Numbered from the stretch's first letter, positions 25,257-34,761 are shown. The stretch: DNA of 64,000 bases from Chryseobacterium limigenitum (GCF_900114875.1 NZ_FPKW01000002.1:1-64000); one strand, 5' to 3'. Translations and numbers: made by a program. Notes: generated by a model from the sequence alone, not told the origin.

Positions 25257-25519
25257 AAAGCTTCAAATAAAATCTGAAATTTTAATTTTAAAAAAGCAAA
25301 AGCAAATAAATTTGCTACGCGAAGCTTCAACATATAGCTTCATCAAATCAACTTGTTGATCAATACTTTGCTCACTTAATAATACGTTTGAATAATTAAA
25401 TCTTTGCGTAAAGAAATTATCCCGCTGATTTTGCAGAAGATTGTGTTTTATAGATGATGCTTATAAAACATTTTTACATAAAATATCATACGTTAATCAA
25501 CTATTAATTTTAAAATGAG

Positions 25520-25527
25520 TATTTTTG
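25520..25527 (+). promoter_or_regulatory. -7 box of pyrD
   Basis: TATTTTTG matches TAnnTTTG and lies 15 bp before the pyrD start codon. Confidence 0.5.
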
Positions 25528-25542
25528 TAAAACTTTTTTTCA

Positions 25543-26580
25543 ATGTACAAATCGCTTATTCGTCCGATCCTTTTCAAATTTGATCCTGAAGAAGTTCATC
25601 ACTTTACTTTTTCAATGCTAAAGAATTTCGGATTTCTCACTAAATTATTTTTCCCTAAACCTATTGAAGACAAACGTCTGGAAAGAGAAGTTTTCGGATT
25701 GAAATTTAAAAATCCTGTAGGATTGGCGGCCGGTTTCGATAAAAATGCAGTGTTGTTTAACGAATTGGGAGATCTGGGTTTCGGATTTGTAGAAATTGGA
25801 ACAGTAACGCCAAAAGCTCAAGCTGGAAATCCTAAAAAAAGATTATTTCGTCTGATAGAAGACGGTGGAATCATCAACAGAATGGGCTTCAATAACGACG
25901 GCCTAGAAGCAGCGATTGAAAAATTGAAAGGAAACAAAGGAAAAATAATCATCGGTGGAAACATCGGAAAAAATACAGATACAAGCCCGGAAAATTACAC
26001 TCAGGATTATCTGGATTGTTTTGAAGGTCTTCATCCTCACGTAGATTATTTTGTACTGAATGTAAGCTGTCCGAATGTTGGAAGTCATGCAAAACTGGAA
26101 GATGTAGAATATTTACGAGAACTGATTACAGAAGTTAAAAAAATCAACCAGTCAAAATCTGTACAGAAGCCAATATTATTGAAAATTGCTCCGGATTTGA
26201 ACAATCAGCAGCTTGATGAAATTATTGAACTGATTGCAGAAACAAAAATCGACGGAATTGTAGTTTCCAATACATCAGTAAACAGAGAAGGATTGAAAAC
26301 TTCGGCTGAAGTGTTAGAACAAATAGGAAATGGCGGATTAAGCGGAAAACCTATTCGTGAGAGAAGCACAAAAATGATCAAATATCTTTCAGATAAAAGC
26401 AACAGAGCTTTCCCAATCATCGGAGTTGGTGGAATTCACTCCGCAAAAGATGCGATCGAAAAATTAAATGCAGGAGCGACTTTAATTCAATTATATACAG
26501 GATTTGTTTACGAAGGTCCGGAATTGATCAAGGAAATCAACAAAGAAATTTTAAAAAGAGCAAGCAGATTGCCGAGATAA
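25543..26580 (+). CDS. pyrD: Dihydroorotate dehydrogenase (quinone), class 2
   Basis: 345 aa. The N-terminal helices (residues 1-45, [20 protein letters not shown]) that bind the membrane and quinone mark class 2. FMN/substrate motifs: [48 protein letters not shown] (catalytic Ser) and [17 protein letters not shown]. It oxidises dihydroorotate to orotate in pyrimidine synthesis and passes electrons to menaquinone. Length is standard. Followed by a strong terminator. Confidence 0.96.
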   Translation: MYKSLIRPILFKFDPEEVHHFTFSMLKNFGFLTKLFFPKPIEDKRLEREVFGLKFKNPVGLAAGFDKNAVLFNELGDLGFGFVEIGTVTPKAQAGNPKKRLFRLIEDGGIINRMGFNNDGLEAAIEKLKGNKGKIIIGGNIGKNTDTSPENYTQDYLDCFEGLHPHVDYFVLNVSCPNVGSHAKLEDVEYLRELITEVKKINQSKSVQKPILLKIAPDLNNQQLDEIIELIAETKIDGIVVSNTSVNREGLKTSAEVLEQIGNGGLSGKPIRERSTKMIKYLSDKSNRAFPIIGVGGIHSAKDAIEKLNAGATLIQLYTGFVYEGPELIKEINKEILKRASRLPR

Positions 26581-26583
26581 ATT

Positions 26584-26609
26584 AAAAGAGAGTTTTTAGA
26601 CTCTCTTTT
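26584..26609. terminator. Bidirectional terminator between pyrD and the convergent gene
   Basis: aaaagagagt (26584-26593) and actctctttt (26600-26609) pair perfectly around 6 nt with A and T tracts outside, so it can end transcripts from both sides. Confidence 0.8.
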
Positions 26610-27494
26610 TTATTTTGACTTTCTAACAGATGCGTTTTTTATATCAACCGTAAAAGTGTAAGCTGATGTAGATTCCGTTTTGTTTATTGTAAAAGTTAAT
26701 ATTTTTCTGTCTTTGGATTTTGTTTCTTTGGTGTCATAGATATTTTCAAGACAGCTTTCTGTGAGAAATTCTTCGTAACTTTTATAATTCCAGTCTTTTG
26801 TGAAGTACAAAACTCTGTAACCTTTTTCGCCTTCACTTGCGCCACATCTTCCGCATGCATTGAAATTTGATGATTCTTCAAAATAAAGTAAAACACGATT
26901 CCCATTTTCTCCGGAAGCGTAAGAAATTAATTGATTTCCGCCATGTTTGTTAATAAAATCAAAGGTGTTGATCTTTTTATTATTAGGCAAAATGAGGTAA
27001 TTATTATAACGGTAAATCATCGTATTACCGGTAAATAATTTCGCTGCCTGAGTTTTTTCATTCAAGTAAAAATTACCCAAAATAGGATTTTCTTTATCCT
27101 TTTGCTCAAAAATAATAGATTCTTTAGGTTGTAAATTTTCTGCGATTTCCGTAGTTTTTTCTACTTTTTGGGGAGAAGTAATTTGATCTCTGATACTTTT
27201 AGAATTCTGCTTTTGCTTGGCTCCAAAATTATACAAAGACAATTTTCCATAATCGTAAATGCCTGTTAACTGAATTTTCTTTTGATATTTATCGTAATAA
27301 TACCATCCGTCCACAAAATATTGATACAAGCTGCAGTCCGCAATTCCTGCAAAATAAAGTTGCATTGTGACAGGAACTCCCGCAATTTCTCCTTTAAAAA
27401 TCTGAGAGGAATCTGTAACTTTCTTTAATTCAACTTTCTGACAGAGAAATAATGTTATGCTTAAAGAAAATAAGAGCGTTAAAATTTTTTTCAT
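26610..27494 (-). CDS. Secreted protein of unknown function
   Basis: 294 aa with an N-terminal signal (MKKILTLLFSLSITLFLCQK). The Cys at 18 lacks a good lipobox, so a type I signal or inner-membrane anchor is more likely. The mature part is Lys/Tyr-rich with a paired cysteine segment NACGRCGASEG at about 213-223 and further cysteines at about 53 and 247. Predicted extracytoplasmic; possibly a disulphide-containing periplasmic protein. The family is not recognised. Overlaps nothing; converges on pyrD. Confidence 0.6.
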   Translation of the reverse strand: MKKILTLLFSLSITLFLCQKVELKKVTDSSQIFKGEIAGVPVTMQLYFAGIADCSLYQYFVDGWYYYDKYQKKIQLTGIYDYGKLSLYNFGAKQKQNSKSIRDQITSPQKVEKTTEIAENLQPKESIIFEQKDKENPILGNFYLNEKTQAAKLFTGNTMIYRYNNYLILPNNKKINTFDFINKHGGNQLISYASGENGNRVLLYFEESSNFNACGRCGASEGEKGYRVLYFTKDWNYKSYEEFLTESCLENIYDTKETKSKDRKILTFTINKTESTSAYTFTVDIKNASVRKSK

Positions 27495-27521
27495 GGTTTG
27501 GTTGTTATTAGTTTAAATTTT

Positions 27522-28766
27522 TCAGAGGAAGAAGTGTGAGATCGTGTAAATGATCAAACCTACGAGTCCGCCGACCAAAGTTCCGTTAACGCGAATAAAC
27601 TGGAGGTCTTTTCCAACTTCTAATTCCAGTTTTTCACTTAATTCTTTCCCTTTCCAGTTGCCAACAGTTGAACTGATGAGGTTTCCGAATTGGTGGGTAT
27701 TTTTAAGAATATATTTGTAAGCGGTGACACGAACCCAATGATCGATCTTATTTTGAAGATTTTCGTCAGTTTTAAGATTTTGTGAAAATTCATTCAGGTT
27801 TTTAGAAAGATAATTTTTTAATGAAGATCCATCATCCTGAAGTTCTTTCATCAACGTTTTTTTAATAGAAAACCAGATGTCATTAGAATATTCATCCAGC
27901 TTATCATTTTTAAGGAAGTTATTTTTGATGTCTTTAAATTCATCTTCCCATTTCGGATCTTCTTTTAAATCTGTAGAAAATTCATAAATCTTTTTTGTGA
28001 TCAACGCTCTGATCTCATGTTCAGTATCTTCTTCCACTTCTTTGAAAAAGTCTGCAAGTCCGCTTGCAATCTTATCTGCAATTTTATTGTCAACAAAAGA
28101 CGGAATAAAAGAATAACTTCCTTCTTTTACACGTTTCTGGATCATTTCATCATTTTCAATGATATAATCTTTGATCTGTTTTGAGAGGTTGGTAATAATT
28201 CTCTGATGATCATTTTTGTCTAAAAGATAATTGATTCCGTTTCCGATAATTTTATTCAGTTTAATATCATCTGTCATTTCAGAAACCTTTTTACTGATGA
28301 AACTGCTTACCGTAGAATCATCCAGCTTGTTGAGAATATCTAAAACAATATCGGAAAGGTTTTTAATTAAAACTTCCTGGTTTTTCTCCTTATTAAGCCA
28401 TTCTCCTACAAAATTTGAAACTTTTAATTTTTGAATATAAGGACGTATATTTTGAGGTGATAAAAAATTTGAAACAACAAAACTTCCCAAATTATCCCCT
28501 AATTTTTCTTTGCTGTTTTCAATCAAATTAGTGTGTGGAATCGGTAAGCCAAGCGGATGACGGAATAAAGCGGTAACGGCAAACCAATCTGCCAGCGCAC
28601 CAACCATTGCTGCCTCAGAAAAAGCACGGACATACCCGATCCAATGAGAATCATTTGATTTTTGGAGAATTGTGGTAATAATAAAGACAATGGCCATCAA
28701 CACAAAGAGTCCTGTGGCAAATGCTTTATATTTTCTTAACTGTTTTCTTTTTGCTTCATCATTCAT
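27522..28766 (-). CDS. DUF445 domain-containing membrane protein (YjiN-like)
   Basis: 414 aa. An N-terminal membrane helix (about 15-35) is followed by the DUF445 hallmark WIGYVRAFSEAAMVGALADW and FAVTALFRHPLGLPIPHTN. A long charged helical region comes next, and a final membrane helix (GLVGLIIYTISHFFL) at the C-terminus. The two ends are probably membrane-anchored with a periplasmic or cytoplasmic helical bundle between. Function unknown. The ATG at 28766 is chosen since the upstream 25 codons do not resemble the family. Confidence 0.85.
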   Translation of the reverse strand: MNDEAKRKQLRKYKAFATGLFVLMAIVFIITTILQKSNDSHWIGYVRAFSEAAMVGALADWFAVTALFRHPLGLPIPHTNLIENSKEKLGDNLGSFVVSNFLSPQNIRPYIQKLKVSNFVGEWLNKEKNQEVLIKNLSDIVLDILNKLDDSTVSSFISKKVSEMTDDIKLNKIIGNGINYLLDKNDHQRIITNLSKQIKDYIIENDEMIQKRVKEGSYSFIPSFVDNKIADKIASGLADFFKEVEEDTEHEIRALITKKIYEFSTDLKEDPKWEDEFKDIKNNFLKNDKLDEYSNDIWFSIKKTLMKELQDDGSSLKNYLSKNLNEFSQNLKTDENLQNKIDHWVRVTAYKYILKNTHQFGNLISSTVGNWKGKELSEKLELEVGKDLQFIRVNGTLVGGLVGLIIYTISHFFL

Positions 28767-28955
28767 ATTCTCAAATTTACTAAATTTGGTTGTGAAGTTT
28801 ATATTTAATCTAACCATAAAGGTCACAAAAGAATTAAGCACTTAAGTTATTTGAAGTTAAAATTTTATTGCAAAGAAGAACACATTAGTTTTTGAGAATC
28901 TTTGATTTTCTTCTTATGTGAACTTATATTATTTTCAAAGTAGTAACTTATTGAG

Positions 28956-28985
28956 CTAAAGTGTTCTAAAGTGTTCTAAAGCGTT
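28956..28985. repeat. Three tandem 10-bp repeats
   Basis: ctaaagtgtt, ctaaagtgtt and ctaaagcgtt lie head to tail in the region between the divergent DUF445 and msrB genes. They may be a binding array or simple slippage. Nothing else is seen in 28767-29053. Confidence 0.5.
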
Positions 28986-29053
28986 AAAAAGCTTTTGTGA
29001 CTTTTGTGGTTTAATTTTTAAGCTTAATCTCAAAAAATATTTAAATTAATCCT

Positions 29054-29500
29054 ATGGAAAATATAGAAGCAAAAAACAATCCATATTACTCAAGAACAGA
29101 TACTACAAAACTTGATATTTCTAATGACGAATGGAAAAAGATCCTTGCTCCGGATTTATACGCCATCGCCAGAGAAGCCGCGACAGAAAGAGCTTTTACC
29201 GGAAAATATAATGAATTTGACGAAACCGGAGAATATTATTGTGCGGTTTGCGGAAATCATTTATTCCGTTCTACTTCGAAATTTTCAAGCAGCTGCGGAT
29301 GGCCAAGTTTCTTTGAAGCAGATAAAGAAGGTGTATATTATAAAAAAGATACAGCATACGGAATGGAAAGAGTAGAGGTGCTTTGCAAGAGATGTGACTC
29401 GCATTTGGGGCACGTCTTTGATGATGGTCCAAAGCCTACCGGACTGCGTTATTGCATGAATTCCGTGAGCCTGGAATTTGTCCCGGATTCGCAAAAATGA
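29054..29500 (+). CDS. msrB: Peptide-methionine (R)-S-oxide reductase
   Basis: 148 aa MsrB. Two zinc CxxC pairs (CAVCGNHLF and CKRCDSHLGHVFDDG) are present, along with the substrate-binding SSSCGWPSFF and the catalytic Cys in LRYCMNSVSLEF near residue 134. It reduces methionine-R-sulphoxide in oxidised proteins. No signal peptide, so cytosolic. It is preceded by an AT-rich leader with short tandem repeats. Confidence 0.95.
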   Translation: MENIEAKNNPYYSRTDTTKLDISNDEWKKILAPDLYAIAREAATERAFTGKYNEFDETGEYYCAVCGNHLFRSTSKFSSSCGWPSFFEADKEGVYYKKDTAYGMERVEVLCKRCDSHLGHVFDDGPKPTGLRYCMNSVSLEFVPDSQK

Positions 29501-29589
29501 GGTCTTTAATTCACGAAATCAGGACGTTAAAGTTTCTTAAATTGAGTTAAACTTCTTTCATTTTTAACTGCTTGGTAATTATGTTTTTA

Positions 29590-29597
29590 TAAATTTG
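29590..29597 (+). promoter_or_regulatory. -7 box of the L,D-transpeptidase gene
   Basis: TAAATTTG matches TAnnTTTG, 30 bp before the start codon at 29628. Confidence 0.4.
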
Positions 29598-29627
29598 CCT
29601 ACTAATTTGAATTTAACATAATATTGA

Positions 29628-30377
29628 ATGAAAGGATTTTATAGCGTATTAGGTATTGTTTACATGGTTACGACTTCATTTTATCTGTCTCCAAAAGAAG
29701 CGGTAGTAAAGAATGAAATCAGAACAAAAATTGAAAGATTAAACGACACTAAAACTGAAAAAATCACTACAGTATCTTCATCAGAAGCATTGTACAAATC
29801 AATTACATTTGAAGCGGGGCACGAACTTAACGAAGAAGTTTTCTTTAAAGCTTTAACAGGTTTTGAGAATTTAAAGAAAGCTGGTTTGCTTAATCAGGAT
29901 GCTCACTTATTAACGGTATGCGATTTTTCGATGTCTTCTAACACGAAAAGACTTTGGGTGATTGACACAGAAGAAAAGAAAGTATTATTCAACTCTCTTG
30001 TAGCTCACGGAAAGAATACAGGTGAAGAATTTGCCACCAACTTTTCAAATACCAACAGTTCGCTTCAAAGCAGCTTAGGATTTTATATCACAGATGCTAC
30101 TTATAACGGAGACAACGGGTATTCTTTAAGATTATTGGGAATGGATAAAGGCTTTAATGACGCAGCTTACAAAAGAGCCATCGTAATGCACGGAGCTGAT
30201 TATGTGAGCGAAGATTTTGCAGCAGTGCATAAAAGGATCGGAAGAAGTTGGGGATGCCCAGCTGTTCCAAGAGATCTGACGCAGCCGATCATTAATACAA
30301 TAAAAGGAAGAAATTGCCTTTTCATTTATTATCCCGATCAGAATTATCTTTCAAAATCGGAATGGTTAAAAGCATAA
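29628..30377 (+). CDS. Murein L,D-transpeptidase catalytic domain protein (YkuD_2 type)
   Basis: 249 aa with an N-terminal signal/anchor (MKGFYSVLGIVYMVTTSFYL). The catalytic domain has IVMHGADYVSEDF and HKRIGRSWGCPAVPRDLT, giving the family's His and Cys (GCPA) in SWGCPA. Such proteins are predicted to act on peptidoglycan in the periplasm by L,D-transpeptidation or trimming. The next gene starts 7 bp downstream and may be co-transcribed. Confidence 0.85.
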   Translation: MKGFYSVLGIVYMVTTSFYLSPKEAVVKNEIRTKIERLNDTKTEKITTVSSSEALYKSITFEAGHELNEEVFFKALTGFENLKKAGLLNQDAHLLTVCDFSMSSNTKRLWVIDTEEKKVLFNSLVAHGKNTGEEFATNFSNTNSSLQSSLGFYITDATYNGDNGYSLRLLGMDKGFNDAAYKRAIVMHGADYVSEDFAAVHKRIGRSWGCPAVPRDLTQPIINTIKGRNCLFIYYPDQNYLSKSEWLKA

Positions 30378-30384
30378 CTTTAAA

Positions 30385-30765
30385 ATGATTGACGCTTCGG
30401 AATTTATTTTTGCAGTAAGATTAATGAATAATCCTGATGGAACATGTACGTTTGAAAATGGGAAAATTCCTGTTTTAAAACCTATGAATACAACCACTTT
30501 TTGGATAAGCAATAAAATTGAGGAATGGGAAAAGGCTGATCATCCGGCTCCAAGAAGGCAATATGTAGTGACTTTGAAAGGAAAGGTCAGATTTAAGGTA
30601 AGTGATGGTTCAACATTTCTTATTGAGCCCGGATTTATTCTTTTAGCTGAAGATGTTGAAGGTGAAGGGCATAGTTGGGAAATAGAAGAAGGAGAGAAAT
30701 GGGAAAGACTATATATTCCAATTGCTGAAAATGCTGAAAGTTTTTTTATTCCAGATCCGAAGTAG
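30385..30765 (+). CDS. Small cupin-fold protein
   Basis: 126 aa. Beta-strand pattern with RRQYVVTLKGKVRFKVSDG, IEPGFILLAEDVEGEGHSWE and a final strand WERLYIPI resembles a single-domain cupin with an incomplete metal site (one His, in GHSW). No signal. Function unknown. It follows the transpeptidase gene by 7 bp and is followed by a terminator, so both are likely one transcript. Confidence 0.65.
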   Translation: MIDASEFIFAVRLMNNPDGTCTFENGKIPVLKPMNTTTFWISNKIEEWEKADHPAPRRQYVVTLKGKVRFKVSDGSTFLIEPGFILLAEDVEGEGHSWEIEEGEKWERLYIPIAENAESFFIPDPK

Positions 30766-30810
30766 AGGATTATTCCAGATTTAATTTTATCTGAATTAAT
30801 AGTATTATGC

Positions 30811-30840
30811 AAAAAGCAGTCAAATTTTTGACTGCTTTTT
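30811..30840 (+). terminator. Terminator of the transpeptidase-cupin unit
   Basis: aaaaagcagtcaa (30811-30823) pairs with ttgactgcttttt (30828-30840) around a short loop and continues into T-rich sequence. Confidence 0.8.
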
Positions 30841-30883
30841 TATTTTAACTAAAATAAGATTTTTCATTAAGATTTTCCAGTAC

Positions 30884-30911
30884 GTTTGTCATTCTGACGA
30901 AGGAAGAATCT
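30884..30911. repeat. Half copy of an interspersed element
   Basis: gtttgtcattctgacgaagg followed by aagaatct resembles the arm of the inverted repeat at 25069-25159. It lies just outside the fabF 3' end. Confidence 0.35.
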
Positions 30912-30941
30912 AAACCATTGTATTTAATCTGCGAGAGAATT

Positions 30942-32186
30942 TTACGAAGTAAACTTCTTAAAAACTAAAGTCGCATTATGTCCTCCAAAGCCAAAAGCAT
31001 TACTTAAAGCAAATGTAATATCCTTTTCTTTAGCTTCACCGAAAATAATATTCACCTCTTTCGGGATATTCTCATCAATATTATGAAGATTGATCGTTGG
31101 TGGGATAATTCCGTTTTCAATTGCTTTTATAGAAAGAATAGCTTCTGCCGCTCCGGCTGCTCCTAACAAGTGCCCTGTCATCGATTTCGTAGCGCTGATG
31201 TCAAGGTTTTTACTTCCTTTGAATAATTTATTAATTCCTTTTAATTCAACCAAATCTCCCATCGGAGTAGAAGTTGCGTGAGGATTAAGATAGTCAATAT
31301 CTTCTATATTCGCTTCAGCTTCATTAAGAGCTAATTGCATGGCTTTAATTGCTCCAACACCATCGGGATGAGGTGCTGTCATGTGATAAGCATCAGCTGT
31401 CATTGCTGCTCCTACTAATTCTGCGTAGATTTTTGCACCTCTTGCTTTAGCGTGCTCATATTCTTCAAGAATTAACGCTCCTGCACCTTCACCCATGACG
31501 AAACCATCTCTGTTGGCGTCATAAGGACGACTTGCTGTTGCAAAATCATCATTTCTGGTAGACATTGCTTTCATAATAGAGAAACCTCCTACAGAAGCCG
31601 GAGTAATAGCTGCTTCAGAACCACCACTTACAATAACTTTCGCTTTTCCTAATCTGATATAGTTGAAAGCATCCATTATCGCTGTATTTCCTGTAGCACA
31701 AGCTGAAATAGTGGTATAATTAATGCCCTGAAGACCAAATTTCATAGAAATCATTCCTGATGCCATATTGGCAATGAATTTCGGAACAAAAAACGGATTA
31801 AACCTTGGCGTTCCGTCACCTTTTGTGAATTCCATTACTTCACTTTCGAAAGTCCACATTCCGCCTTGTCCTGTTCCCCAGATTACGCCCGTATCAAACG
31901 GATCCATATTTTCTAGTTCAAGCCCTGAATCTTTAAGCGCTTCTGCACTAGAATACATGGCATATTGTGAAAATAAATCACTTCTTTTAATTTCCTGATG
32001 AGTTAAATGTGCTTTTGGATCAAAATTTTTAACCTCACAAGCAACATGTACTTTAAATTTTTCTGTATCGAAATGGGTAATTAAGTTGGCCCCACTGACA
32101 CCATTAATACTGTTTTGCCAAAAATCTTCGACATTATTCCCCAAAGGTGTAACTGCACCTAGTCCTGTAATGACAACTCTTTTCAT
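30942..32186 (-). CDS. fabF: 3-oxoacyl-[acyl-carrier-protein] synthase II
   Basis: 414 aa condensing enzyme. Catalytic C163 is in TTISACATGN, H303 in NPHATSTPMGD, K334 and H339 in SATKSMTGHLLGAAG. It elongates acyl-ACP with malonyl-ACP. The ATG at 32186 (MKRVVITGLG) is the family start; a longer frame would overlap the thioesterase gene. The start is directly at the previous stop, so the gene is translationally coupled to the thioesterase. Being in a TetR-controlled lipid operon, it may be a specialised second FabF rather than the housekeeping copy. Confidence 0.93.
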   Translation of the reverse strand: MKRVVITGLGAVTPLGNNVEDFWQNSINGVSGANLITHFDTEKFKVHVACEVKNFDPKAHLTHQEIKRSDLFSQYAMYSSAEALKDSGLELENMDPFDTGVIWGTGQGGMWTFESEVMEFTKGDGTPRFNPFFVPKFIANMASGMISMKFGLQGINYTTISACATGNTAIMDAFNYIRLGKAKVIVSGGSEAAITPASVGGFSIMKAMSTRNDDFATASRPYDANRDGFVMGEGAGALILEEYEHAKARGAKIYAELVGAAMTADAYHMTAPHPDGVGAIKAMQLALNEAEANIEDIDYLNPHATSTPMGDLVELKGINKLFKGSKNLDISATKSMTGHLLGAAGAAEAILSIKAIENGIIPPTINLHNIDENIPKEVNIIFGEAKEKDITFALSNAFGFGGHNATLVFKKFTS

Positions 32187-32187
32187 A

Positions 32188-32613
32188 TTAGTTATTGATT
32201 TTAAATAGATTAGAGGTTCCTCTTGCAATTAAACGCGTCTTGTCTGCGTTCCATATTTCGCATTGTGCATTTACAAATTGCTTACCTCTTTTAATGATTT
32301 TCGTTTCGGCTACAATATTATCATTTTCTTTTGCTGTGGAGAAATAATCTATGACATTATTGATGGTTGTGATAAAAGAATTTTCGTTTAAGGAAAACAT
32401 CGTGGCTCCGATGATGTCATCAACAATTGCTGCGGTGACCCCGCCATGAAGATTTCCTATCGGATTCAGCCACTCTGGTCTTACTTTATATTGAAACTCC
32501 AACTGTCCTTCCTCTACAGAAAGAACGATGGGGTTGAGCCATTTCATAAAAGGAGAAGGAGATTGTGTAAATTCCTTTCCGATGAATTGTTTTAATTGTT
32601 CTAATCTGTCCAT
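32188..32613 (-). CDS. PaaI-family hotdog thioesterase
   Basis: 141 aa with the hotdog signature NPIGNLHGGVTAAIVDDIIG (catalytic Asp after HGG) and a strand region FITTINNVIDYFSTAKENDN. Predicted to hydrolyse acyl-CoA thioesters in the cytoplasm. Gene lies between thiolase (11 bp upstream) and fabF (overlapping boundary), so it belongs to the TetR-thiolase-thioesterase-fabF operon. Confidence 0.85.
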   Translation of the reverse strand: MDRLEQLKQFIGKEFTQSPSPFMKWLNPIVLSVEEGQLEFQYKVRPEWLNPIGNLHGGVTAAIVDDIIGATMFSLNENSFITTINNVIDYFSTAKENDNIVAETKIIKRGKQFVNAQCEIWNADKTRLIARGTSNLFKINN

Positions 32614-32624
32614 TCTTTCAATTT

Positions 32625-33893
32625 TTATTTTTCTAAGATCATCGTAACGCCTTGTCCACGAGCAGCGCAGATGGAGATAAATCCTTTTCCGCTTCCTTTT
32701 TCATTGAGTAATTTTGCTAAAGTTCCAATGATTCTTCCGCCGGTTGCGGCAAAAGGGTGTGCTACTGCTAGACTTCCGCCTTTTACGTTTAATTTGTTTC
32801 TGTCGATTTTTCCTAATGCTTTTTCTAATCCGAATTTTTTAGCCAAGTCATCATTTCCCCAAATTTTTAATGTTGCTAAAACTTGTGCGGCAAAAGCCTC
32901 ATGGATTTCATAATAATCAAAATCCTCCAAACTCATTCCTGCTTTTTTAAGCATTCTGTCTGTTGCAAAAACAGGAGCTAGCAATAGGTTTTGTTTATTT
33001 TCAACATATTCAATACCTGCAACTTCTGAAAAAGTGATATAGGCTAAAATGGGTAAATTATTGGCTTTTGCCCATTCTTCACTAGCCAACAAAACCGCAG
33101 ATGCTCCATCGGTAAAAGGCGTTGAATTTCCGGCTGTTAAGGTTCCGTTTTGTTTGTCAAAAGCAGGTTTTAATGAAGCTAATTTCTCCAAACTCGTATC
33201 ACGACGAAGATTATTATCCTTGTCTAAACCAAAAGCCGGAGTGATCATATCATTAAAAAATCCTTCATCATAAGCTTTTGCCATATTTTGATGGCTTTTA
33301 AAGGCTAATTCATCCTGATCTTCACGGGAAATCTGATAATATTTTGCGGTAATTTCTGTGTGACCGCCCATTACCAAACCTGTTTTGGGTTCCTGACCTT
33401 TGTAAGGGATTGGCATCCAGTCTTTGAGTTTTGGACTTAATAGTTGTTTTAATTTTCCGAAAGCAGATTTTTCTTTGTTGGCCTTTAATAAAGCTTTTCT
33501 TAATCTTGGTGAAGATTCAAAAGGAATATTGCTCATGGCTTCAACACCGCAGGCAATTCCGCTTTCGATCTGACCTAAAGCGATTTTGTTTGCGATGTAT
33601 ACTGTTGCTTCAATTCCTGTATCACAGGCTTGTTGAAGGTCACATGCAGGAGTTCCAGGATCAAGAGAAGTATTCATCACGGTTTCTCTGATGAGGTTGC
33701 TTTCAGAAATGTGTTTGATGGTCGCTCCTCCGGCAACTTCACCGAGAAGTTTTCCTTTTAGGCAGTAACGATTGATCAAACCATCCAGCGCGGGAAGCAG
33801 TAAATCCTGATTTCCTTTGTCTGCGTAAGCGGTATTCATTCTGGCAAAAGGGATTCTGCTGTATCCTACAATTGCTACTTTTTTTGTTTCCAT
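32625..33893 (-). CDS. Acetyl-CoA C-acyltransferase (thiolase, FadI-like)
   Basis: 422 aa. Catalytic Cys in DLQQACDTGIEATVYI, YYEIHEAFAAQVL, AVAHPFAATGGRIIG for the second His, and C-terminal ICAARGQGVTMIL with the second Cys. The insert around residues 140-170 fits FadI-type beta-oxidation thiolases. It cleaves 3-ketoacyl-CoA or runs the reverse condensation. The gene follows the TetR regulator by 10 bp and is likely repressed by it. Confidence 0.9.
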   Translation of the reverse strand: METKKVAIVGYSRIPFARMNTAYADKGNQDLLLPALDGLINRYCLKGKLLGEVAGGATIKHISESNLIRETVMNTSLDPGTPACDLQQACDTGIEATVYIANKIALGQIESGIACGVEAMSNIPFESSPRLRKALLKANKEKSAFGKLKQLLSPKLKDWMPIPYKGQEPKTGLVMGGHTEITAKYYQISREDQDELAFKSHQNMAKAYDEGFFNDMITPAFGLDKDNNLRRDTSLEKLASLKPAFDKQNGTLTAGNSTPFTDGASAVLLASEEWAKANNLPILAYITFSEVAGIEYVENKQNLLLAPVFATDRMLKKAGMSLEDFDYYEIHEAFAAQVLATLKIWGNDDLAKKFGLEKALGKIDRNKLNVKGGSLAVAHPFAATGGRIIGTLAKLLNEKGSGKGFISICAARGQGVTMILEK

Positions 33894-33903
33894 ATTGTGA
33901 AGT

Positions 33904-34509
33904 TTATGATGGAAGGTGTTTTAGTTCTTTATCAATCATTAATAATATTCTGTCTAAAGCGAGATTGAGGTATTTTTCGTCACCTGTTGTTTTGGAAAGT
34001 AATATCCCGCCTTCGACAAGCATAATAAATAACGATGCGAATTCATCAGCATTAATATTTTCATGAATTTCACCATTTTTCTGACCTTGAATAATGACTT
34101 CAGATATATTTTTTATCCAACCCTCAAAAGATTTTGTGACTTGTTTCTTCAATGTAGGAAATTTGTCGTCAGCTTCAGTTGCAGCGTTCATCAATGGGCA
34201 ACCTCCGGTTTCGAAAACCATTTTCCAGTTTTTACGGTAAAAATTAACAAAAGCATTTAATTTATCAATAGTAGTAGAAAATTCGTCTCCAAGTGATCGG
34301 GACATACTTTTTCCTAATAAACCTGAGTTGTATTTGTAGACCTCAAGCGCAACTTCATCTTTATTCTCAAAGTTTCCATAAATGCTTCCTTTCGTTAATC
34401 CCGTTGCTTCGGTAATATCTGAAAGCGACGTAGAAGTATACCCTTTGGTGTTAAACAAAGACGCTGTTTTTTCGATAATAAATTGTTTTGTCTTTTCTGC
34501 TTTTGACAT
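33904..34509 (-). CDS. TetR/AcrR-family regulator
   Basis: 201 aa. The N-terminal helix-turn-helix (IIEKTASLFNTKGYTSTSLS, DITEATGLTKGSIYGNFENK) is typical. The C-terminal half is a helical ligand-binding region with GGCPLMNAATEADDKFP, seen in TetR_C_6-like members. The ATG at 34509 is preferred because the longer frame adds residues unlike TetR. First gene of the operon with thiolase, thioesterase and fabF; a dyad at 34545-34562 suggests autorepression released by an acyl-CoA or fatty-acid ligand. Confidence 0.9.
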   Translation of the reverse strand: MSKAEKTKQFIIEKTASLFNTKGYTSTSLSDITEATGLTKGSIYGNFENKDEVALEVYKYNSGLLGKSMSRSLGDEFSTTIDKLNAFVNFYRKNWKMVFETGGCPLMNAATEADDKFPTLKKQVTKSFEGWIKNISEVIIQGQKNGEIHENINADEFASLFIMLVEGGILLSKTTGDEKYLNLALDRILLMIDKELKHLPS

Positions 34510-34544
34510 TTCTTTCAATGAAAATATTGCACAAAGATACAAAA

Positions 34545-34562
34545 ATATACCGATTGGTATAT
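34545..34562. promoter_or_regulatory. TetR operator
   Basis: atatacc-gatt-ggtatat is a perfect 7+7 dyad, 36 bp upstream of the tetR start. The spacing and the position in front of an operon headed by the regulator fit autoregulation. Confidence 0.75.
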
Positions 34563-34625
34563 TTTATTTTTGAAATTATAAATTCTGTGTTTAATCTACT
34601 GAATTAAACCATTAAAATTTTAAGT

Positions 34626-34678
34626 TTGGCTAAAGCCAATTTGCTGGCTCTGAAAGAAAAAACGGGCTAAAGCCCGTT
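34626..34678. repeat. Two stacked ggctaaagcc palindromes
   Basis: ttggct-aa-agccaa (34626-34639) and aacgggct-aa-agcccgtt (34661-34678) share a ggctaaagcc core. This pair recurs, as remembered, between genes of other Chryseobacterium. It may act as a transcription terminator/processing site or be a small mobile repeat. Confidence 0.6.
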
Positions 34679-34761
34679 CCTATTGATGTTGAATTTAAAA
34701 TTTTCTACTTTTTATATAGAACTTAATACTCTTAAATTCTTAATGGTTCAAAAATTTAATT

